Source: Microvelia longipes
Taxonomy: Eukaryota; Arthropoda; Insecta; Hemiptera; Veliidae
Direction: 5' to 3'
Assembly: GCA_018340805.1 (NCBI GenBank)
Contig: JACMZG010001914.1
Location: 26,222,993 to 26,286,992 of the forward strand
DNA length: 64,000 bases
Shown here: piece after piece, positions 51,195 through 63,996 of the stretch
Layout of the letters: every line of letters begins with the position of its first letter
Numbering within the stretch: the first letter of the stretch is position 1
Position numbers and translations under genes: made by a program
The notes under the pieces: generated by a model
Databases searched by the model: none
The model's input: only the letters and a program-made list of their open reading frames with translations
Told to the model about the DNA's origin: nothing

Positions 51195-51610
51195 CCGCCT
51201 TTACATTTAAAAAAAACGTATAAAAGTCACTCAATAAAAATTTAACTAATGCTGGTAATGAAATGAAACTTAGCAAATATGTTGATCTTTCATATGACTA
51301 CATGCTTGCCAAATCTCAATTTGATCAAAGCATTTTTTGTTTTTTATGAATTTTCGAAATCTTGTTGAGTCATTATTTCCGGTAGGATTTACCTTAGGAT
51401 TTATTTTTATACGAAGTTTCAATTCTCTAGCATACATACTCTGGAAGGTACGATGAATACAAACGATCACACATACCGACAACATTGTATAAACTACTCA
51501 GGAGGTCTTAAAAACACCTAAAGGAAATAAATTAAGTGATATCCCAGTTTCATATATTTTTCCAACACTTTACATTTCTTTTATACGGTATAAATGAGGA
51601 AAATGTAAAA
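51195..51610 (+). repeat. dispersed repeat R, tail half
   Basis: TGCTGGTAATGAAATGAAACT, TTGCCAAATCTCAATTTGAT, TTTATGAATTTTCGAAATC, GAGTCATTATTTCCGG and the tail ACGGTATAAATGAGGAAAAT match the second half of 48735-49375. Confidence 0.85.
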
Positions 51611-52190
51611 TTATATATTTTCAATGTTAGATGGTATAAGCAAAGAAGCTTTGTACTATACCTGGCGTTGTATTTTTTATATATTCTTATTTAATTCCTA
51701 TTTTTGATCAAAAATATAAACATATGCATCTGCATTTATGCACAGAACAAGCAATGTGGTTTCTGTTTCAAATTTAATTTAAAAATCAGACTAAACAATT
51801 TCAAAATTCTGTGAAACACTGCACACAAACATTTATACAAAAGGTAAAACACTCCAGAACTCTGCGATCTTGACATTCGCTACTAAATTTAAATAAACCT
51901 TGGCAAAGTAACACATACCTGTACCAATAAAATGCTGACTTAGACGTAGTGGCTAATTTTATTATTTAGAACAATAAAATTGGATGATAATTTTATTTAA
52001 AGCCAGGGAATTGATGGGGTTAACGTACTCATTATCCCGCCAGCCTTTCGCCCTCACAGATATGTAATGTCTCGTAACCAAACGATTCCGCTCTAATATT
52101 TTAAAAATGAGGAATTAAATTTTTTAATTAAGGTTAGGTAGTTTTTTCTTTGGGAATGTGCTAAAATTAAGTTTTATTCGAGAAGACGTC
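51611..52190. other. no feature seen
   Basis: AT-rich, nothing supported. Confidence 0.4.
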
Positions 52191-52194
52191 ATTT

Positions 52195-52410
52195 TATAAT
52201 TCAGTTATGTACGTCATTTTATACTTCAGTCATGTACGTCATTTTATATTTCAGTTTGTACGTCATTTATACTTCAGTTATGTACGTCATTTTATACTTC
52301 ATTTTATACTTCAGTTATGTACGTCATTTTATACTTCAGTTATGTACGTCATTTTATACTTCAGTTATGTACGTCATTTTATACTTCAGTTATGTACGTC
52401 ATTTTATAAC
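52195..52410 (+). repeat. 25-bp minisatellite, ~8-9 units
   Basis: Units of TATGTACGTCATTTTATACT plus TCAGT, very homogeneous, with one unit shortened and one partly duplicated. Overlapping open frames are artefacts. Confidence 0.95.
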
Positions 52411-52499
52411 CAGTTAACTGACCAACCAGGTCAGTTCCTCTGGTTGGATTTTATAAATTATGCGGAAACCATTTAACAGAATCATTTGAAAATTATTTT

Positions 52500-53775
52500 T
52501 AAAAAAATAATAAAGTATAAATAAATAATCCTTTATTTCACATAATATACATTTCTGTAAATTGTAAAAAGTCAAAACAAAAAATTTATAAGTTACAATT
52601 AAAATTTATGGATTGAAATTCTTCCACACTGTACAAGGGATTTTTTAAAAGATTAATTTTTACTAATTTGTCAAATCTATTCTCGTCAAGGGCTCTTATA
52701 TTTTCAGGTAATAAGTTATACTGCTTTAGCCCTGCTTGAATTGAATTATATTTAGCTGTTCTTGTCAGTCTGTATTTGTTAAGTACTATGTGATTTGTCT
52801 GCCTTGTATAGTGGGAATGAATGTTCTCTACTTTAGTTAGACTTGATCTAATACTATGAATGTAATTTAAAAGCTGATAGCAGTATAAAGAATAAAAAGT
52901 AAGAATTTCATGAGTCTGAAAAAAATTTTTACAAGATGTTTTGTTGGGTAGATTTAATATAACCCGTAGTGCTTTTTTTGTAGAATAAATAGTCTGCTCG
53001 CATGGGTAGAAGCTCCCCAAATCATTGTGCCGTAAGACATTAAACTAAAAAAATGAGCAAAATAAACTATTTTAAGAGAATTTTGGGAGAGGGAGCTTGA
53101 AACTTTCTTGAGCATATAAATGCTTGTACTTAATTTTAAGCTAAATAGTCAATATGAGGTTCCCATGATAATTTGTTGTCAATATAGATGCCTAAAAATT
53201 TAAATGAGTTTACGCTGTTATCCATAAAATTAAATCTAATATTTACAGTTTTACTATTATTAAGTTTTACCTTATTGGCTTTACACCAGTCATTTAAAAT
53301 ATTAAGTGCTATTGACTGTAGGTCAAGCAAGTCGGATTGAGTTTTGGATGAAAAAATTACCCCATAATCATCAGCGAAAAGAAAAGCTCCAGCTACTAAT
53401 AAACGCATGACGTAGGGCAAGTCATTAATATATATAGAAATAGTATAGGACCTAATAGATCCTTGTCTAACACCATGTATTAGGCTTTGTAAGGTTGAAC
53501 AGGAGCCACCTATGTCTATGTATTGTTGCTACCCTTGTAAATATGATATCAAGAAATTTATTAATGTCTCGTCTAATCCGTAGTAAGCTAATTTCTCCTT
53601 TAATATCTCAATCTGCACTCCATGAAATGCTTTGGAAAAGTCAAAAAAATAAGCTGAAACTATTTGTTAAAGATCATAATTTTCCATACACATGTTTATA
53701 AACCTAGTGACAGCTTGCGTAGTGTTCCATCCCTTTCTATAGCCGTACTGATGTTCGTAAAGAAGTATAACGACC
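52500..53775 (-). pseudogene. 5'-truncated non-LTR retrotransposon (jockey/CR1-type)
   Basis: Read on the minus strand from about 53775: YEHQYGYRKGWNTTQAVTRF (matching G-R-TT-A motifs), FDFSKAFHGV (first catalytic Asp block), GVRQGS, YINDLP, then FADDYGVIF (the FADD catalytic box, at about 53365-53380) and FLGIYIDNKLSWEPHI. The C-terminal region follows (KKALRVILNLPNKTSCKNFF ... YNLLPENIRALDENRFDKL), typical of reverse transcriptase tails of jockey/CR1 LINEs, ending at a stop at 52586. At least two in-frame stops and a frame change near 53030-53130 disable it. AATAAAG near 52525 on that strand may be its poly-A signal. Endonuclease and ORF1 are missing. Confidence 0.93.
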
Positions 53776-53779
53776 TTAT

Positions 53780-55110
53780 CTACACCTTAGTAATTATGAT
53801 GCGTTCTACATGATGACTTTATAGCGTCTTTCTAGTGTTATAAAGTAAAGCCTAGTTTTTAGATTAAAATGCTACTTTTATCTTTAATCTATTGTCAGCC
53901 CACCTAAAATTATCAAGAGAAGGAATTCTATTGGCCATTCAAACCTCACCCCTGTATGAATTGGCTGAGGCAATTAAAATTATTTTCCTTTCAGAATAAT
54001 TTTCCACAAACTATTCAAAAGAATAGGTGTCATCTAATAACCAGATTGGGTGATAAAAAATGAGCAATTGAATGTGCAAATCAAAATTGGTGCTTGTGGT
54101 TGGTTGATTTAGACCGTTGATTTGAATCGTTTAATGCATGATAATAGAAAGCTTAATCTTTTAACTTAAAAAAGTTAATGCTACTACAACCTTATTATGA
54201 AGTACATAAAAATGTTAATCTTGTTAATAAAACATAAGTAAAAAATTACAAATATTTTAGTGTATAATATCCCATGTAATTTTACTCACCGATCTGTTGT
54301 ATGAGTATTAACACTTGTAAAAATATGTTAAATAAAATAATATACAATAATAATTAAATTTATTTTTTTATGCTGTTATTTATATTATAATGTATGCTTT
54401 TAAAAATAATAAAGTTATTTATTTTATATATTATATTTCTATACAAATTCAACTAAAAGTAATACTTTTATAATTACTTCACATTTTACTTTTACATATT
54501 ACTTGCAAAGTAATGTGTAGTTGTCACAAACTCAAAATACAAAATGATATTTTGATTTTTTAGGAAACCAAGCTTATTAACTTAAATTAAATTAAATTAA
54601 CAAGCTCATTAATAAAACCATAAGCCGATTATCGTGGTTTTAAAACAAAACGATGTTCATCCAGATCGACTAAACTAGTTTGGTAAATAAAACCATAGCT
54701 GATCGTTTCGGGAAGCTTTCTACCAAAATATTCGAACTAAAGCATTGTTCTCACTTCGCCAAAAGAGAATTTTTAATTATCTTCTTCTGTTTGACACTTG
54801 TTTTATTCATTACATCTAACATCTCTATTCTAATTTACGGTCCGCTCTAATTTTATTTGATCTTGAAAACTATTGTCAAGTACAAGGCTATTACACTTTC
54901 ACGAAAAGGTCATTCAAACTAACAGATGCAAAACGAAGACAATTTTTTTAGCTGCTAAATTTCAGTTTGCGGTTTAACTGGCGTTTGGCCAAAAACCATT
55001 TAGGCGGATAAATATAAGACATTATGACGAATAGTTTTTACATTATGTACAATACTAAACAAATGTTAAAAATCTTTAAAAAATGTACCGTAAAACATAT
55101 TTTTACTACT
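53780..55110. other. no feature seen
   Basis: AT-rich, nothing supported. Confidence 0.45.
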
Positions 55111-55114
55111 CTTT

Positions 55115-56058
<944 letters not shown>

Positions 56059-56060
56059 TA

Positions 56061-56718
56061 ATTCTGGCGCGGTGGTCCGCATGTCGGGCGAATTTCCTTT
56101 GAATGCGTGTTTTCGTGCTTTTTACATTATATAAGTTTACAACTACTAAATAAATAATTCCGGCGCGGTGGTCCGCTGTCGGGCGAATTTCATTTAGAAT
56201 GCCTGTTTCCGTGCTAAACAACCCATTTCTTGCTTAAGGTTCTGGTTCATGCTTTAGAACCTAAGCAGTTACTCAATTGTCAAGCACTGCTCGTAACTCA
56301 TTTTGTCTGTATTTTCCAAAGGAAATGCGCTAAACCTTTAAAGATAACTGACTAAGCTTAAAGATAAGTAACTAAGCTTTAAACTAGTGCAAATAATAGT
56401 GCGTACTTCTAATTTTAGAGGCATGGTTTTGTACAACAACTGGATGATTATGCGCATTTCCTTTGGAAAATACAGACAAAATGAGTTACGAGCAGTGCTT
56501 GACAATTGAGTAACTGCTTAGGTTCTAAAGCATGAACCAGAACCTTAAGCAAGAAAATGGGTTGTTTAGCACGGAAACAGGCATTCTAAATGAAATTCGC
56601 CGACAGCGGACCACCGCGCCGGAATTATTTATTTAGTAGTTGTAAACTTATAATGTAAAAAGCACGAAAACACGCATTCAAAGGAAATTCGCCGACATGC
56701 GGACCACCGCGCCAGAAT
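56061..56718. mobile_element. 658-bp palindrome of family G ends
   Basis: Left arm 56061-56330 and right arm 56452-56718 are inverted copies around a 121-bp spacer. Each outer end reads ATTCTGGCGCGGTGGTCCGC, and the same word occurs again about 95 bp inward (56158, and inverted about 56610-56625), so each arm is itself a partial duplication. It abuts the family G body. No transposase is encoded and no duplication is clear. Confidence 0.85.
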
Positions 56719-56864
56719 TTTTATGTTTTTATAAGATATTTTTGATATATCTTCACTTTCTTTTGTGTCTACATACGTAAACGAAATGCAACATTTAGGT
56801 TTTAATTTATTTAGCGCTTTTGTTTTTAATTTTTCCCATTTAAACCGTAGGTATATAGGAAAAG

Positions 56865-57665
56865 TATTGTGTTATTAATGCTAAGGTTGGGCACTAATAG
56901 GAATAAAATAACTACTGCTGTCTACTAGTACACTATATTTCGCCCTCTACCTCAGGGCATATTCATGTAATCTACAACATGGATCAATACAAATATATTA
57001 AAGTAATGTTAGTCTAAAAAATTTATTAATTATTAACTTATAATAATTGATATGGATTAATTTGATATAAAGTAATAAGATATAAAGTTATAATTTTAAA
57101 AACAAATAAATTAAACGGCTAGAACTGTAAGAAACATGAAACAAGTGAGTATAAATACTGAAGAAAGAGGGATAGGTGAAGTAAATTATTGATAAGAGAA
57201 TTTATAGATAGTAGAAGTTTAAAAAAAAAGGCGGGAATTGGATTTAATTTAAATTTATTTTCTGGATTATCCCATTATAATGTTTATTTATTTATTTACT
57301 GTCCTTTTTATAATTGATAGTATTATCTTCTTTAGATATATGTAGAGATTCAAGTAATAATCTTTTCTTATCATTGTATTCCATGGCTATGATTTTACTT
57401 CATTAAAATAGCTAAAGCTGTTGTTTCTGTATTGCTGGTGGAATTAAAATTAGCTTTATGCCCTGCTTTCCTAATGATCCAAGTTTGTTTAGACCCTCCA
57501 ATGCATTAATGTTGTAGATTACATGAGTATGCCCTGAGGTAGAGGGCGAAATATAGTGTATTAGTAGACAGCAGTAGTTATTTTATTCCTCTTAGTGCCT
57601 AACCTTAGCATTAATATAATTAATATGAGGAACAACAAATGAAATTATAAAAAAATATTGTGTTA
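56865..57665 (+). mobile_element. Penelope-like element, inverted ends, 10-bp TSD
   Basis: The insert is 56875-57655 (781 bp) between TATTGTGTTA repeats (56865-56874, 57656-57665). Inverted end modules of about 105 bp start TTAATGCTAAGGTTGGGCAC and run through CGCCCTCTACCTCAGGGCAT and GTAATCTACAACAT. The right module is followed by a 40-bp tail ending in an A-run (TTATAAAAAAA). The layout is the same as at 11640: facing ends, one-sided tail, duplication of similar length. Each arm has GCCCT-loop-AGGGC-GAAA, like stem II plus box 2 of a hammerhead. The interior (56990-57480) is AT-rich and encodes nothing recognised. Confidence 0.65.
57522..57570 (+). ncRNA. hammerhead-like stem II and GAAA, diverged
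   Basis: GCCCT (57531-57535) pairs with AGGGC (57543-57547), directly followed by GAAA (57548-57551). The upstream CTGATGA box is only partly matched (CATGAGTAT). The inverse copy lies in the left arm near 56930-56965. Probably non-functional. Confidence 0.25.
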
Positions 57666-58089
57666 GCGAAAAAACCAGAAACAAGGATGTCACCGGAATC
57701 ATAAGTTTCAGGTGTTTTAAAGGCTTCCCAAGTGGTTGTCACAAAGTTGTCTGTTTGTATGAGTGTGTCTGGGTGTGTGTATGTGAGTGTGTGTGTGTCT
57801 GGAATCATCGTAGCTCCCAGTGTATGTATGTTAGGAAGCTGAAACTTGGTACAAAAATGAGTTCATTGGTGTGATTGTGCTATCTAGAAAATATTTATTT
57901 ATAATGGCATTAACCCGCAATAATGACTCATTTCGTTCATCAACACAAAAAATGATGCGATGAAACTTGGCACGAGTCCGAATGTGAGGAAAAGTTCCGA
58001 GGTATCCCGTACCCTTTTTTAAATTTTCCTAAATAATAGTGTTCTGTACTTTTTTGTAATCCATTTTTGCACCAATTTGTATTTCGATC

Positions 58090-58386
58090 TTATAAGAGTT
58101 CGAATGTTCAGCGTGATAAGAGGCCGCCTCCGTGGCCGAGGTCGTTAGAGCGGTAGTATTTGACAGCACTGACCTTTGACACCACGGAGGTCTGGGGTTC
58201 GCATCCCAGGTTACGCTCTCAGTTTGTAGAAGATTATTGTTTAGATAAATTATCGCCAACTTTAGAATAAACTTTGAGCGTAACGATTGCTATTACCCGA
58301 GATGGTTCCCGCAGAGGTTATTCCTAATGAGCCGCAAGGCTCTAAACGGGAATTATTATTATTATTATTATAAGAGTTCGAATGTT
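58090..58386 (+). mobile_element. tRNA-derived SINE with 19-bp TSD
   Basis: The insert is 58109-58367 (259 bp), flanked by perfect 19-bp duplications TTATAAGAGTTCGAATGTT (58090-58108, 58368-58386). The head GCCTCCGTGGCCGAGG (58126) with GTTAGAGCGG, and GGGGTTCGCATCC at about 58195, are A- and B-box sequences of a Ser/Leu-type tRNA with a long variable arm. A body of about 140 bp follows, ending in an (ATT)n tail. The (ATT)n tail and long duplication show LINE-mediated insertion. It landed in an R-derived segment (57990-58440). Intact structure suggests a relatively young copy. Confidence 0.93.
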
Positions 58387-58507
58387 ATTGTCAATCTCAT
58401 AAGCTCATTTCTCCTTTGTAAATTCGCTAAAATCCTAGATTTTTGCCGACCGGAAAAAGTAAGATTATACGGATAATTAGAGGGGGATGAACAATACTTG
58501 TTTTAAG

Positions 58508-59081
58508 TTATAGACCAAGAGCCCAGGGGTGTTTTGTTAATAAAAAGTGTAATGGCTGGAACCGGTCTTAATTTTTCGTAAATATCTTCCTGAACAAGGA
58601 TCTGCAATTCTGCAGACTCGTATCGGATGGGTGTCCCAGGCAGAACGCACTTTACATGTCAAATTTACCACCGAAGTTAATAAAAAGTGTAATGGCTGGA
58701 AACGGCTTTAATTTTTCGTAAATACCTTCCTGAACAAGGATCTGCAATTCTACCGACTCGTATCGGATGGGCGTCCCAGGCAGAGCGCACTTTACAGGTC
58801 AAATTTACACCCAAGTTAACAAACAGTGTAATGGCTGGAACCGGTCTCAATTTTTCGTAAATACCTTCCTGAACAAGGATCTGCAATTCTGCCGACTCGT
58901 ATCGGATGGGTGTCCCAGGCAGAACCTTTGACCCCTAAAGTGCGTTCTGCCTGGGACACCCATCCGATACGAGTCTGCAGAAATGCAGATCCTTGTTCAG
59001 GAAGGTATTTACGAAAAATTGAGACCGGTTCCAGCCATTACACTTTTTATTAACAAACACCCCTGGGCTCTTGGTCTATTA
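58508..59081. mobile_element. 568-bp foldback element with internal tandem units
   Basis: The element spans 58511-59078, from TAGACCAAGAGCCCAGGGGT to its inverse, with TTA on each side. Inside, three direct units of 139-140 bp start at about 58536, 58676 and 58815 (each with AGTGTAATGGCTGGAA, AACAAGGATCTGCAATTCT, CGTATCGGATGGG). One inverted unit follows (about 58938-59055). The right arm therefore equals one unit and the left arm three. It is related by terminal word and TTA duplication to 12432-13091. Confidence 0.9.
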
Positions 59082-59238
59082 AAAACAAATCGGATTAAAT
59101 TATTCTCGGGAACAGTAGGGGTTTTAGAAAATGTATAATTATTTTTGGCACCTCGGTACTAGTTTTGTTAAAGAAATTCGAATTTGAAGCTAATTAATTT
59201 ATGCCATCCCTTTAACCATTTGCTTTCTTTGCTTTCAG

Positions 59239-59528
59239 GTTCAAGAAAAGAAATTAGAGGAAGACAAACAATCTCAATATTATGACGACAATACTGACGA
59301 CTATTACGACGAAGATAGCTACGACGAATACCGAGATACAGACGATGGAGATACGGTACAAGACACATCGTCAGCCAACACAGGAACAAGCGGTCCTAAG
59401 AACAGAACTAGAAGAAATATTCTCCATCAGATACTTGGACATAGGAGAAGAAGATCAGTCGCTGCAGCTACTGGTGATAGATATAATCTAATCATCTCTG
59501 AAGGACCAAGGCGATCACCTACACCGAG
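59239..59528 (+). CDS. exon of an uncharacterised acidic, Tyr-rich precursor
   Basis: The acceptor is strong (TTTGCTTTCTTTGCTTTCAG ends at 59238). The frame then stays open for 97 codons. At 59529 the donor AG|GTAAAT offers an internal exon (290 bp, phase 0 in, 2 out); otherwise TAA at 59530 ends it, with AATAAA at 59532. The encoded chain is VQEKKLEEDKQSQ, then an acidic Tyr-rich stretch (YYDDNTDDYYDEDSYDEYRD), a Thr/Ser/Gly linker with one N-glycosylation sequon (NRT), then NILHQILGHRRRRSVAAATG and a basic tail ending SPTPR. Tyr flanked by Asp/Glu suits Tyr sulfation, and HRRRRS suits furin-type cleavage, so a secreted or surface pro-protein is inferred. GC content and GAC/GAA-rich codons stand out from the surroundings. 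No family is recognised. Confidence 0.7.
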
Positions 59529-59539
59529 GTAAATAAATG

Positions 59540-60740
59540 AAAGGAATTAACCAGATAATATAACTCGCTGTCAAATGCGGCAAAGACACGAAAAAGCGTG
59601 TTTTTGTTCCCGCAATTTTCAGAAACAGGCCTCATATTTATTATTGTTTTACGTACGCTTTTAATTTATACCATAGCGTCTAGTATTTGTCCTATTATTA
59701 TGCGTCTAGTATTTTGGCGTATTACGAGTTTATATATAAATGGCATACTGCAACGATATTAGCGAAGTCATTATTGTGGGTTAGTGAAATTACAAATATT
59801 TCATAAACAATAGGGTTCAGTACATTATTAGGTCGACTTTTGTACCAATTTTTATTTCGATCTGATAAAGCCTTTATACATACGTGAAATTAAATTAAAT
59901 ACCCACAAGTTAGGGCCTTCCGGTCCATCAGGGTATTCACCCTGCGAGACCCTAAGGTAGGTTGCATCTTCTATCCTCTAAGAATTAATTAAAGTTGGCG
60001 AGTTTATTTTTAATACAAATACTTTTCATATAATCTTAAAGCATAGCACGGGCTGCGAACCCATTCCAGTCACTGTATATTAATGAATACAGTAAAATAT
60101 TCAATTCATTTATAAAACCTAATTTATTTAATTTATTCGATTATATCTTAGTTCTGCTTTAATTAGTAGATTGATATAATTCAAACCATTTTTAAAAATT
60201 AAAATATCACTTATTTCATTAACTACAATTATTTCATTTCAAATATTTAATTAAAATAAAAAAAAAATGATTAAAGGTGTCAAGATCAGTAGAGTTGTAG
60301 TACACTTAAAATATTATACGCTTTGTGATTCACAGTTTTACACTAGATCTATGATTAGGTTTAATTTCCTTACACATTTAAACAACACTGTTTTTAGGTT
60401 AATAATGAATACTATACGGCTAGAATCAACGCATCATATATGTTTATATTATTATGAAGATTAGTATAAAATGTGTTATAATTAACGACACTGTTTCTTT
60501 CAATTTTAAATGAAAACTTTGTCTTTAATTTTGTCTAAAAATACTACTATGCAGATTCTTTTAATCTTAAAAAATTAATAAGGATCTGTACCAGGATCAA
60601 GGATCTAGGATGTTTTTATATTATTTTAAAAGATAACTTCATTATATTTAATACGTCGCACAGGATGAATATTTGATCCGTAAAGATATTTTTATGTAAT
60701 CTAGATAAGAAAGAATGAATGAAATGATTGTTCAATAACA
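59540..60740. other. no gene seen; R fragment and small hairpin
   Basis: If the gene at 59239 continues, this is its intron. 59755-59880 (TCATTATTGTGGGTTAGTGA, TTTGTACCAATTTTTATTTC) is an R piece. CAGGGT-ATTC-ACCCTG forms a hairpin at about 59928-59943. Confidence 0.45.
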
Positions 60741-60744
60741 ACGT

Positions 60745-60850
60745 AGATCTCAATTTATATATTCTGAGGATGAGCGAAGCAAGTCCAAAGTAGTGAAGAT
60801 AAGATAAAGATGAGAAAAAGTTCTGAGGTACCCCGTACCCTATTTTTATT
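60745..60850 (-). repeat. dispersed repeat R, end fragment
   Basis: TCTGAGGATGAGCGAAGCAA and GTTCTGAGGTACCCCGTACC. Confidence 0.8.
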
Positions 60851-60854
60851 AATT

Positions 60855-61520
60855 TTCTTGCGCTTAATATGTATAGAGCGGCCATAGCCAGGCTTATTTA
60901 TTTTTAAAAATTACTCTCAGCCAACGGCCATATTGAAAAGAAGGTATTGTGTGTCCGCGAAGTAGCCGGTGTAGTAAATTTATAATATTTAATAAGGCTT
61001 AAGCTAAATGAACATGATAAAAATTAAGTTAATTATTATAATGAATTTTGTTTATATTAACACAAAATATAATATTATTGTATATGTATATACAATATTT
61101 GTATATACACTATTGAAATTTAGAATAGCAAATTAAACAATGTCTCAGAATTAATTAGTTCGATAAAATAAAAATTATATGAATTAATACTTACTATTAA
61201 ATGTTTTCTTTCTGAGTTTCAAAATTCACAAAAAGCACTCACAAAATGTTTACCAGCCGTTAAAAAATGTTTACTTTCTGTTCACCAGGACAGCTAAATT
61301 TAATCGATAATTTAAATATTATGTCACACTAAACTTTTTCAACTAATTCTTTACATAATTGTTTTACTAGTTAATAAAGAAATATTTATTATCAAGGGTT
61401 TGAAATTTGCATATTTTTCCTTAAAAAGAAAGAGTTATTAAACTAATTATAGTTTAAAGAGAATTTAAATTTATAAAATTTCTTATTTTGTAATTTATAT
61501 ACGTTTACACAAAACAGCCA
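60855..61520. other. no feature seen
   Basis: AT-rich, nothing supported. Confidence 0.45.
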
Positions 61521-61524
61521 TACG

Positions 61525-62065
61525 ATATTATATAAATTTTTAATCGCACTAAATTGTAAATCTCGAAATGATAGTTTTAAAAATCGCACCTAATTATAAA
61601 TCTCGAAATGATAGTATTGAAAATAGCACTAAATTATAAATCTCGAAATGATAGTTTTAAAAATAGCACTAAATTATAAATCTCGAAATGATAGTTTTAA
61701 AAATAGCACTAAATTATAAATCTCGAAATGATAGTTTTGAAAATAGCACTAAATTATAAATCTCGAAGTGATAGTTTTAAAAATAGCACTAAATTATATC
61801 TCGAAATGATAGTTTTGAAAATAGCACTAAATTATAAATCTCGAAATGATAGTTTTAAAAATAGCACTAAATTATAAATCTCGAAATGATAGTTTTGAAA
61901 GTAGCACTAAATTATAAATCTCGAAACGATAGTTTTGAAAGTAGCACTAAATTATAAATGTCGAAGTGATAGTTTTGAAAGTAGCACTAAATTATAAATC
62001 TCGAAATGATAGTTTTGAAAATCGCACTAAATTATAAATCTTAAAATGATAGTTTTGAAAATCGC
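61525..62065 (+). repeat. 40-bp minisatellite, 13 units
   Basis: Units of AAAATAGCACTAAATTATAA and ATCTCGAAATGATAGTTTTG. Variants (GAAAGTAGCAC, TTTTAA/TTTTGA, CGCAC) cluster in neighbouring units, showing local duplication. Confidence 0.95.
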
Positions 62066-62995
62066 AATAAGCTAGTTAACAACGAACTAAAATTACTAAT
62101 TTCTTTCAACGCACTTGAATTTTTAAAAGAGAAGGGATGTGTAAATAAATGATCTCATTTCATGATTTTTTCTAAATTCTCAGGGAAACAACCCCTATTT
62201 ATTTGTTTTACCATTTTCATTTTTTTGTTTATTTTGTTTATTATTATTTAACACACACATATAAATGTTTATTGGTAGTTTCAAATTATTTTTATTTTAT
62301 TTTTCATCTTACGTGTCCTTTATTAATTTATTATTGTTATTAGTTTACATATATAACATCCATAAATTTTAAGATTTATCCTTAACCCAATAAATCAAAA
62401 GTGAAGTAACAATTGCCTACTTATTTATAACAGTATATTTGAAAGATATATATTGATCAGTTAGAGTTCTTCTTTAATTGTAAACGTATATTATCCTTAA
62501 TTTAGCTTAGATTATTGATTTTTATCTTAAATATTTATCGTCAACGAAAAATATTTTTTTTAGAAATTATGATGACTCAGTTAGTGTTATTGTCCTAGGT
62601 TAGTTTGATTTTTGTTTACAAATTATTGAAATAATTTATTGATTATGAAACTTTGAATGTCGCAGTTTTCTTGATAATTGTTGCATAACAGTTGCAAGAG
62701 ATTAAATCATATTTTGTTGTCTTGAATAGTTTAATTTTCTGTTGTTTTGATTGGTCCATGCTATAGGATGATTCAAGTTGACAACAATTTTAGAAACAAT
62801 CGTATGAGAATGATTCGTTAAAAAAAATTCAACTTGTTAGAAAAAATTGTATATGATTTTTGTAAAACTTTGTACTTATAGGAGGGTTAATCATATGAGC
62901 TATTTTGGAATGTATTCTAAGATGTCAACATTTGTGGGTTCTATGTTTTTGGAGTTTAGTAATAGGCGCGATTTGGTTTCTCGACGCCCTGGGTT
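62066..62995. other. no feature seen
   Basis: AT-rich, nothing supported. Confidence 0.45.
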
Positions 62996-62997
62996 AT

Positions 62998-63249
62998 AGG
63001 CAATTTTGAGGACTTATCTACACCTATCAAGCAGGAGAAAGCTATCCCCCTCTTAAGCTCGTTTTTATCAACTACAAAAAAACGCCTTTTTAAACGAAAT
63101 CGCGTATCTTTGGCATGTTTAAGTACGGCAAGTAAATAATATTATATATTGTTAAAGGGTTTATATTATATTAACCAAGTGTTCATAGTAAAACAAATTC
63201 AGGTATTTGTTTACCATGAACACTTGATTAATATAATATAAACCTTTTA

Positions 63250-63330
<81 letters not shown>

Positions 63331-63585
63331 AATCAATTTTGAGGACTTATCTACACCTATCAAGGCAGGAGAAAGCTATCCCCTCTTAAGCTCGTTTTTA
63401 TCAACTACAAAAAAACGCCTTTTTAAACGAAAAATCGCGTATTCTTTGGCATGTTTAAGTACGGCAAGTAAATAATATTAATATTGTTTAAAGGGTTTAT
63501 ATTATATTAACCAAGTGTTCATAGTAAAACAAATTCAGGTATTTGTTTACCATGAACACTTGATTAATATAATATAAACCTTTTA

Positions 63586-63673
<88 letters not shown>

Positions 63674-63927
63674 AATCAATTTGAGGACTTATCTACACCT
63701 ATCAAGGCAGGAGAAAGCTATCCCCCTCTTAAGCTCGTTTTATCAACTACAAAAAAACGCCTTTTTAAACGAAAATCGCGTATTCTTTGGCATGTTTAAG
63801 TCAGGCAAGTAAATAATATTATATATTGTTTAAAAGGTTTATATTATATTAACCAAGTGTTCATAGTAAAACAAATTCAGGTATTTGTTTACCATGAACA
63901 CTTGATTAATATAATATAAACCTTTTA

Positions 63928-63996
<69 letters not shown>

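Larger units (their letters stand above)
56825..58025 (-). repeat. dispersed repeat R interrupted by an insertion
   Basis: The tail end (CCATTTAAACCGTAGGTATA) starts at about 56836. An insertion at 56875-57655 splits it. It resumes with GGATGTCACCGGAATCATAA, CACAAAGTTGTCTG, ATCATCGTAGCTCCCAGTG, and ends at GTTCCGAGGTATCCCGTACC. Intact full-length ends make this a reference copy. Confidence 0.88.

Noticed and set aside
52207..52476. 89-codon frame with regular Tyr-Val-Arg-His repeats
   Set aside because: It is the 25-bp minisatellite read in one frame.
58109..58367. Functional tRNA gene
   Set aside because: The tRNA-like head is fused to a long body with (ATT)n tail and bracketed by a 19-bp duplication, so it is a SINE.
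58677..58886. Open frame with repeated peptide blocks
   Set aside because: It is a by-product of the tandem units in the foldback element.
61525..62065. Possible CRISPR-like array
   Set aside because: Units are contiguous copies with no variable spacers, and the sequence is eukaryotic.
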